This document shows, piece after piece, positions 56,566-64,000 of a stretch of 64,000 nucleotides of DNA. The stretch comes from Amyloporia xantha. Its lineage: Eukaryota; Basidiomycota; Agaricomycetes; Polyporales; Adustoporiaceae. Below the pieces are notes generated by a model, which had not been told where the DNA came from, did not search any database, and saw only the letters and a program-made list of their open reading frames with translations. Each line of letters opens with the position of its first letter. Position 1 is the stretch's first letter. The position numbers were made by a program, and so were the translations under genes. The DNA lies in the NCBI GenBank assembly GCA_036971615.1, contig JAYKKR010000009.1, forward strand, positions 1,484,102 to 1,548,101, read 5' to 3'.

Positions 56566-59500
56566 ATACGGCTTGATCCTTGTTCTCGGGGTTCGCGCAA
56601 GTTGCCGTGGGCAAATACCACCGTCAGCGGACTATGTATAGACAATTACTTCACCGTCACTGTCTATTACTAAGGAAGAATTTCATCAGTTACGTGACTC
56701 GGAGGCCAGTCGAATACAACGAAACCCCGCCACAGTTCTCACAGAATGAATCAATGAGATGGAGATCCGCTCTCCGAGACGGAAACCTTGTGAGTATTCT
56801 GGATTGAGGCGTCAAGCTGGTCGAAAGTGTAGGCAATGCTATACTACAGAGATGTTTCTCGCTTCAGTTATCGCAGGTCTGAGTATGTGAGAGTTGAAAT
56901 CGTACACCTGCAAGAAGTGATGGGCCAGCATGATACGGATGAGCTCAATGCAGCAACTGTTGATCCTAAAGGAAACAGATCTGGGTGGTGATCTGTATGC
57001 GGTAGTATATTTTTCTCACTTACAGCATCTCGACACAGTCGCCTCTTTGAACCAGTCCACCAAACCATTTCCGGGGAGTCAAAGGGTGGGAATTATGGGG
57101 GTCATAATATTGATGCATAGATGACCCACGCACTCTGCAGCAAACCCATGTCATATAGCTGCAATACGAGCTGCAGCGGGGCTTGATTTCACATATTTGG
57201 TAGACGGTCCTTGGAGAGGTGAAGTACTAGAGCGGTCGCATCGCGTACTGCTTAGGTTTGGTTGAATTGTTCGCCGCATCATCAGTCTGGGTCAGTGAGA
57301 GTAAGGCTGCCACTTACAATAGCACTATACATAATCTCGTTGCTTCACTAAGCCCATCTAGGTCCCACGTCACAACCGCGGTGCAAGTTACAGAAGGGCA
57401 CTAGTGGTAATCAATATCAATGGAAATTTAAGGCATCACCTTCGTTCCTTCACAACAAATATAAATCTTGTTTGTGACGTCCGAAGATTATCGACAATTC
57501 AATGGCAATTTCAGAATGATAGTACCAAAGAGAAGCGCATTGAGACAGTAGTATCTAGCGCTAGTATGATTTGATGTTTCTCATCGCGTCCATCATTGTG
57601 CAGCAGCACGCATCGCAGAGATCAGCCAGCAAGATTCTTCTCTGTGTATGATGCTATCTGCGACACATTTGTCCACTTTTCTAGTGGATCTTGTGACTGT
57701 GAGAACGCCTCACGCTGAGCAGAGTAGCATTTACACCGCAGCGGCATTTCCGCTGAAAGAATCTAAGAAAAATGGACGATGTCACGCAATCACGCAAATG
57801 CCTTTTCAATGCTCATAAGTTGTAAGACATGCTGCGGTTTATGCGCAACAGACCGTACGAGGGACATACCTCTTCGACACATCCTCCGAGATGTCAGTGA
57901 GTCCGAGCTTGCGACTATGATAGTGTCCCGTGCGTGAAGTGAGTGAACGAAATCAAGTGCCAGCGGTCATCTATAACGCTCATTAGCGAGACGTAAATAC
58001 AAACACATTGCTAAGAGTCGACTCACTAAACTCGTCATGCCGCGAGGGATGAATTTCCAACTGCAGGTACTACTAGTATCTATGTATTCATATAGTATCG
58101 TCAGAGACGCATCAAGCAGTGCCAATCGCGGGCCGGACCCGGATGACCACAAAACCGAAGCCGTCAGATGAGAACCAAGACCTGTTGAAAGAGAAGCTTA
58201 TGCAGATAATCGTCGCAAAGGAGGCACATCGAGTGTTCATTGAAGAAGTGGTGTGGTCACGAGAAGGCGTGCACTATACCCACTCATTTCGTTCTAAAAA
58301 GGAAAGGAAGTAGGGTACGATCTTCAGAGTGTGTAGCAACCTCTTAGTCTAGTTCAAGACACGATGTTCCTATAGGGCCTGCGACTCTTACCCGATTGGG
58401 TAGCGACCTTCAAGTTTCTGAGTCGCGTTCGAGAGTGGTGGACCTCAAGACTGATCAGAAAGTCTCAGTTGCATTTTTTATGATATAGCCTGTCACACAG
58501 GAATCTGGCTCATTGAACCTCAGAATGTGCGTTTCGTGCGTATGAGCCTCAAGCCTGTCAGTTTCCTTTTTAGACTTGTGTAAGATGCAAGTTTTTCGGT
58601 GGTAGAAAATATGAAAGAATTAGAAAAAGGAGTTCATGGTTCGATTTCAGTGCTACAGATTCGGACGGGCAGTCATAGCCTCAACGGTCAAGCATTCAAA
58701 GTCTCATGTAGGGCCACTCAGCTGCAGCGGTCAGCTTCGTGGCCTTGTGCCTGTGTGGATTCTATAGAAGTGAAAGAATTCGAATTGAAAGTTCAAATTA
58801 TAGCTCACGTTTTTTAAGATGTGTTCCGCAACACGGTAGACTCGAATGGGTAACTGTAGGCTAGGGCAAAAAGACGAATATATACGGGCTCACGTAGGGC
58901 CATTCAACCGCCCACCTAACCGGCTTCGTAGCCCCGTGCGCATGACTCATTTGGTATTGAGCAACACCTTACGCAACACCCCAACATGTTACACACAAAC
59001 ATCGCGGTGAAGACGACATTTATTCACGTCGACGAAGCGAGTTGAAATTGACTGCACTTGCCGGACTCGCCTTCAGTAACATGTACATTGCGCAAACACT
59101 ACTGGAATGTGAACCGAGCAATAGCATTGTCCATAGGCCACTCACTCCCAATCAAATAGGGAAGCCTCCCTCAGGAGCACCATCTTGCTGGAATCCCGCA
59201 GATCGTTTCCTTCGAGTTCCGCTGCTATCAGGAACTGTGCTATCTGCTCCGGACAATCTCCCAAGTCCGCAAAACATGTCCAGGTTGATTCGTCTACGGG
59301 AAAACTATAGCATAACAGCAATTGCAACTATGAGTGGACCGAGAGGATTGGATATAGGTGACCACTAACCGATCCCATTTCACAAGCCATAAGAACTCGC
59401 TCGAAGGAGTGCCACGGTCACGTACGAACGGTCGACGGCCGATTATTCGCTCGAGAAACCACTCGTCGGCATCCCTTTGTTGCACGCAATCAGGCCGCGC

Positions 59501-59640
59501 ACATGTCACTTGCTGAACGGACGCCTCGACACTGCTTTTGCCTGATAGAGAGAATGCGTGAGTCGAATAACCTTACTGTATAATCACGTACGGTGAAGTC
59601 TGGCGCTGCAAAATAAACATGGAAGTCATAGTGAGATATC
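56566..59640. other. Long stretch without a recognised gene
   Basis: Short frames only, AT-rich in places. It contains a pair of diverged direct repeats described separately (58709-58950). Confidence 0.4.
58709..58950 (+). repeat. Pair of ~50-bp diverged direct repeats
   Basis: GTAGGGCCA(C/T)TCA.C.GC, then a GGCTTCGT(A/G)GCC- or TCAGCTTCGTGGCC-type segment ending GTGC, occurs near 58709 and again near 58893. The copies are about 180 bases apart and clearly related. No function is apparent. Confidence 0.45.
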
Positions 59641-59666
59641 AATCATGTGGGAGTGGAATGAACAAC

Positions 59667-60355
59667 GTACTCTAAATCATGACACTGGGGGCAGTTATAT
59701 TCCTCATCATCATCTAAAACGGGGTCTGTGTCTTGTAGGCCAACGCAGCCGAGATGATACCACTCATAACAGCTGATGAAGGTTCAGTCTTGATGTACAC
59801 GACCGAAACAAAATTACGCAAACACACTTATCGCACTGGACATACTAGACGGATACATCAGGCTGTGAGAAAATAAAAACACAAGCATTGATCATTGACC
59901 TTCCGCTTATAAGCTGAGTCTCCCAGTATTGGAGAGGGCCATGGGCACGAACGCCGTTCTTCTCGTACGCCTTCATCAGACTGAGAGGCACCTGTAGGCA
60001 GGTCGTTTTGACGATTGCCAGGACTCCTTATGTCGTCGCCGCCTTCAACATTGACCTGGCAATTGTGAGGAAACGAAGACTTAGTGGTAAGTTTAAGTCA
60101 TCTGAGGTAAGCTTTCACCTGATCCTGCTGGCGACTGTTGACAATCTTCTTCCTGCGTTTACCGTTCTGCCCTGGTAACCTATCACAAAGTTTGAGCACC
60201 TAATATTACTTTGAAGGAAACATAACATCGGACCTTTTGGCGCGCATCTGGGACACTGGAATGATAGAGCGTCGACCTTTGACTTTGAATGAGAATCCGT
60301 CGATGAGAATGAAACGGGGGTAGTGAGAAGGAATAGGAGGAGATGGGTTCGACAT
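59667..60355 (-). pseudogene. PHD-finger protein with in-frame stop at the finger
   Basis: Exons (minus): 60355-60210, 60179-60119, 60055-59900, 59862-59828 and 59772-59667, all with GT..AG ends and matching phases. The protein starts MSNPSPPIPSHYPRFILIDG, then SFKVKGRRSIIPVSQ and a basic segment KLPGQNGKRRKKIVNSRQQD. The last exons give QCDN, CYEWYHLGCVGLQDTDP and EEYNCPQC: the second half of a PHD finger, a histone-tail reader. Exon 4 reads PDVSV, then TAG, then YVQCDN. The first Cys-x2-Cys pair that should precede QCD is missing, so a short deletion and a stop fall exactly at the finger. The upstream exons are clean, so the lesion may be recent. A protein stopping at the TAG would be ~125 residues without a finger. 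Confidence 0.65.
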
Positions 60356-61415
60356 TATGTGTAGATGGCAGCTAATAAATGCGTGATATTTGGTCGACAG
60401 ACAACGGGTCCACGATGGCCGACGTCCAATTGTAGTCTGTTCGGAGCTGTTACAGTTTGATGACTGATACATGCACAGACGCGCAGTGCGACACACCTTC
60501 ACCCTACAACCGGAATTACTTCTCGTTGATTTCGGGTATCTGCTGCCGTTGCTTGGATTGTCTCCAAGTATGGGCGTGGAGAACTCCAGTCCCTGAAACT
60601 TGTTCCGGGGACAATATCTGATGAATCACTCATCATCGCCAGATCACTTAACATGTACATCTTGTGGTTGGCTCTCAGTGATGGCCGGCGGATTGAATGT
60701 ACAGTGGGAGAAATCTTCCGAAGTTAATACATGTAACAAAATGGGAATGCGCTGTTGTTGACTATGCAGTCTCTGTCAGCGCGCAACACAAGTGTGTAGG
60801 GAGGTTCGGGACTCGTTTCTTACCTCGCTTCCCTTCCGATAGAGCCGCGACAGAGTTCACTCGGGTGAGCAAGAAAAGGCACAATATGAACATGACGACA
60901 TGTCACCGGGTTTGTGCGTGAAACCATGATAAGGCCATGGAGGGCGGGCACCGTGCGACGGGTGCGTTCATGCATCGCTGATGACCGCGTGGTCGATGAT
61001 TCTGAGAAGTTGCCACTCACTACAAATAAATTCCTATCAGATACCCAAACTGAATTACTTCAGCGTGATCGCTGAAACGCAGAATTCTAACACGTATCAC
61101 ATGCTGCATGAGGTATTTAGGACTAGGTCAATGCAGAATCTAACATCTCAAGATATGATTGATCGCGCGCCAAATGCGTGAGGCCTGGTATCATCTAGTT
61201 GTCAGTCGATAGATAATTCTGGATCAGAAAAGTTGTGTGATTAGTCTCTTAGATGCGGAACGCTGACTCACCACAGCACATCACTGCTCCTCGGGGGTCC
61301 CGTGGGCTCCTTCGGGAGTTTCCATACAGGGTGCCGTCTATCTCGTAAAGGAGAAAGACAGTACTGTGATCACCCGTACTCAGCACAGGGACAGTGAAGT
61401 CCATCTTCCCCTAAG
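60356..61415. other. Intergenic region between divergently transcribed PHD and PARP-finger genes
   Basis: No gene supported. The stretch should contain both promoters because the two genes point away from each other. I see no clear TATA box. Confidence 0.4.
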
Positions 61416-62629
61416 ATGTCCACCCAGGCGAGAGAAAGAAGTCTGTATGTGCTTCAGTATTCCCCATCAGGCAGAGCAAAGTGCCATGGTAAGTGCAAAG
61501 AAAATGCACCTTCTGCGACCGATAGCTGGTGTCTACAATCTCACATGAAATCTTTTTGTTCCCCAAGGCCCACAACCATGCAACGGTAGGTCGACCTAAC
61601 GAATGCGAAGATCCTGCCGATAATCAATTCTCTAGGCTCACTAATTCAAATCGGGCTTTTGAGGCTGGGCGTGCACGTTCTGAAAGGTCGACACGATACC
61701 ATGTAAAGGATTTCGTCGTTATTTTTCATGTCTGACGACATGCATTTTCAGACACTGGCGTCATTGGACATGCACTACACCACAAGTCATAACGAACATG
61801 AAGGACATGTTCGAAACACCAGCACAGATAGACGGTTTCGACAAGTTGCGCATGTCCGACCAAGAACGGGTTCTAAGCGCGTGGTCAAAAGGATGTTTGG
61901 GCGCTCCTGCGAGCAACCTGGCGTCGTCAGAGAATGCCCCCCGTGAGACCAAGGATAAGAGTAAAGCATGTTTGTATCGTGTGGAATGTGCACGGCGTGA
62001 AGCAAAGTGTCAAAGTAAGCGCGAAACCGATCATATTGCATGGTGAAAGGATCTGACGTTCATCAGTCTGTGCAGGTAATCGCATTTCATTTTGAAGTCA
62101 TCACGTGAACATACTGACACCCTGTAGTCAAAATCATGAAGGGAAGGTTGCGATTTGGGTATACTAAAACGAATAACCTTAGTGAAACGATTGTACGTCT
62201 ACCCTTTGCGCTCTGAATTCAGCATGTTTGAACCGGCTCCGCATCGCGCGGACAGATAGTACATGGTGCCATGTGGAGTGTGCTGATGATGCATTTCGCG
62301 CCAAGATGCATCTATCTTGTCGGCACATCTCTGAGGTAGATGGATATGACACTTTGCAGCCTGACGATCAAGTAAACGTCCTCGCGTCCTGGTCTGGGAG
62401 TGTTTGTGCACAGAGTAGTGAAGGTATGTAAGCCTTTCTGCACGAAGCCACTGTCGTTTCTATTTTTTCCTTAGGATCGGCATCAAAGCACTCCTATCAT
62501 TCCGACGAAGAAGATTTTTCGGCTGCACTCTATGGATTTGAAGACTATTCTGACGATGATCGGGTGAGAGGGACTTGCGATGCTAATATATCTGCATATT
62601 ACCCACCTGTGAGTCTTTACGGTGACTGA
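61416..62629 (+). CDS. Protein with two PARP-type zinc fingers, eight exons including a 9-nt micro-exon (279 aa)
   Basis: Exons: 61416-61488, 61568-61585, 61636-61702, 61752-62014, 62067-62075, 62128-62181, 62223-62423 and 62475-62629. All introns are GT..AG and phases agree; the sum is 840 nt, 279 residues plus TGA. Finger 1: C23 and C29 (KCHGPQPCNG), H57 and C60 (HWRHWTC), followed by IDGFDKLRMSDQERVLSAW. Finger 2: C139 and C142 (KCQICAV), H178 and C181 (WCHVEC), followed by VDGYDTLQPDDQVNVLASW. Each finger is thus followed by the acidic helical segment typical of PARP-type fingers, which sense DNA nicks in PARP1 and DNA ligase III. The C-terminus is acidic (SDEEDFSAALYGFEDYSDDD). No catalytic domain is present. 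The introns within each finger fall at equivalent places, indicating tandem duplication. Confidence 0.82.
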
Positions 62630-64000
62630 TCACTATCAATGATATTGATGAAATTCTTAAATTCTTCCACCCATATTAGCCTCGTTTCTTCATCTTCCAT
62701 CTCTCTCTCTCTCTATTCTTCGTCATCCTTCGAAGATCTTATTTCTTCGCTCCATCTTTGAGTCTACTTTCACATTCGCATAGTTCAGCCTTCAGGCTAC
62801 TCTTCAGGATGTAAGGAAATTGTTCAGTATAACCATCTTCCGAGAAGTATTGTGAAAGCGTTGTCTATACCGGCTCGGGAGAGTGTAGCGTTCAATGCGC
62901 CGACGACCAGGCTTACCTTTATTTTCATGCCATGCTGGTGCTGCCGGGAGGAATTGGTATATTTGACGAGAGCAGTACTTACAGTGACCCAATGGACTTG
63001 AGAAAGTCAGCTAGACAATGATTAAAGCTGAGCGTGGTTTGCATAAATGGTATACACAACATACAATATCATACGCATTGGTGTATGCATATGCCAAGAG
63101 AACAGATAGCGGCTAACTACAGAGATTAAAAGTTTCAACACTCCGTACTGTCATTTACCGCTTCCCACTGCGCTTCCGCTTCGCCGGACCTTTCTGACTC
63201 TTCCTCTTGAGCGGCGGCTCGCCTTGCTTGTTCGGATACATATTGCAAGTCGTTTCTGTTGTAAATATGTAAGTGTACTGAAAATATGGCACCAGATGGG
63301 AGAAAACACACCGTTTAGCTCCCGCAGCACGCATGATGCTCTGCATGTCCCTGACCAGGACGCTCTCTCTGTTAGGTATTCATGAGCCTCGCATACACAC
63401 AGATCAGCAGTAGTGCTTGTGCACATCTAGTCATATAGACCTTCACTGATGATCTGAGGCTTCTGGTGGTCACTGCGACCGTGGTCCCATGGGCGTCCAT
63501 GTTGTCGACCATCGTTGCTCCGATGCGGCGCCTCCGTTACGTCTGCAATAGAAATACTACTATAGTGACTGTGGTAGGGTCACAGCTGGTCTTGATTGTA
63601 CCACAGAAGGAGGTTCATCAATCAGACATGGCAAGGGGCGACGCTAGAAGCTTCTGAAATCGTCAGGTACCTGTTCATGTGATCTAAGGGGCCAGGGTGT
63701 CTCTTCCACACTGGCTGGGGCCCCAGTGTCACTGAAACATCGAATACAATTTAATACATACCAATCGCAGATCTGTGCCAACACCCAGTGTACATCGAAA
63801 GCTAATTTATGCCACTCCGAAATGGAAGGTCCGGCACCTTTCTACAATGTCTGAAGGGAAACATAATCCCAGAGAGTGCGCCAGATCGATCACTCCATGC
63901 TTCCCCCTCTGCATAGCCAAGCTTCCAGTCCAGGGCAGTCGGGTTATCAGGGTGAGATAGCTCGGTCTGCCAATCTGGATTGAAGGATACCAGACGTTCG
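62630..64000. other. Right-hand end, no firm gene
   Basis: Contains a short CT microsatellite (about 62698-62715). Minus-strand exons may lie at 63426-63150: DMQSIMRAAGAKR before a GTGTGT donor, then a charged segment LQYVSEQARRAAAQEEESER after a CAG acceptor. The remainder of such a gene is not traceable and I do not recognise the family. Confidence 0.3.

Noticed and set aside
62698..62715. CT microsatellite as a functional element
   Set aside because: A short simple repeat of a kind common in fungal intergenic DNA; nothing suggests a role.

Overview
The window is eukaryotic and fungal, most probably an agaricomycete basidiomycete of the wood-decay or Polyporales type. The evidence is genes cut by many ~45-70 nt introns (GT..AG, often GTATGT or GTGAGT), F-box proteins of the style abundant in polypores, a KDZ-family (Kyakuja-Dileera-Zisupton) transposase, and a Ty3/gypsy element with a basidiomycete-type Gag. 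The species assignment is inference. Few genes are intact; much of the window is a graveyard of diverged gene copies and mobile elements.

Layout. 1-11.6 kb (all minus strand): decayed copies of an allantoinase (cut by the window edge), an F-box protein, eIF2B delta, the N-terminal half of V-ATPase subunit a, and coatomer alpha. Several keep recognisable introns, so they look like decayed genomic DNA rather than processed retrocopies. 11.6-21.4 kb: two copies of one LTR retrotransposon family, tail to tail, 1.15 kb apart. Both have ~0.94 kb LTRs, a primer-binding region, a Gag gene, a polypurine tract and 4-bp target duplications, but no protease, reverse transcriptase or integrase. One copy has identical LTRs and a broken gag; the other has diverged LTRs and an intact 606-codon gag. 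The whole family is extraordinarily rich in the pentamer TTCGA.

22.6-23.5 kb: an intact four-exon RING-finger gene with two SUMO-interaction-like motifs. 24.2-24.9 kb: tail of a LINE-type reverse transcriptase. 25.5-26.4 kb: a second decayed F-box gene. 28.4-29.6 kb: C-terminal half of a Na+/H+ exchanger. 31.2-34.9 kb: an almost complete ten-exon KDZ transposase gene with one missing base. 38.7-39.0 kb: remnant resembling a Plavaka transposase N-terminus. 41.3-42.3 kb: a GC-rich block. 43.6-45.5 kb: degenerate repeats. 49.8-50.5 kb: an intact three-exon gene of unknown function. 53.2-53.5 kb: a broken tyrosine recombinase (Crypton-like). 55.5-56.5 kb: a frameshifted FYVE-finger gene. 59.6-60.4 kb: a PHD-finger gene with an in-frame stop. 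61.4-62.6 kb: an intact eight-exon gene with two PARP-type zinc fingers, one completed by a 9-nt micro-exon.

The intact genes (RING, PARP-type finger, unknown 171-residue protein) are spread singly among decayed material, and I see no evidence that they work as a cluster. The pattern fits a repeat-rich, gene-poor compartment where copies of core genes and transposons accumulate and decay. All frameshift calls depend on assembly accuracy.
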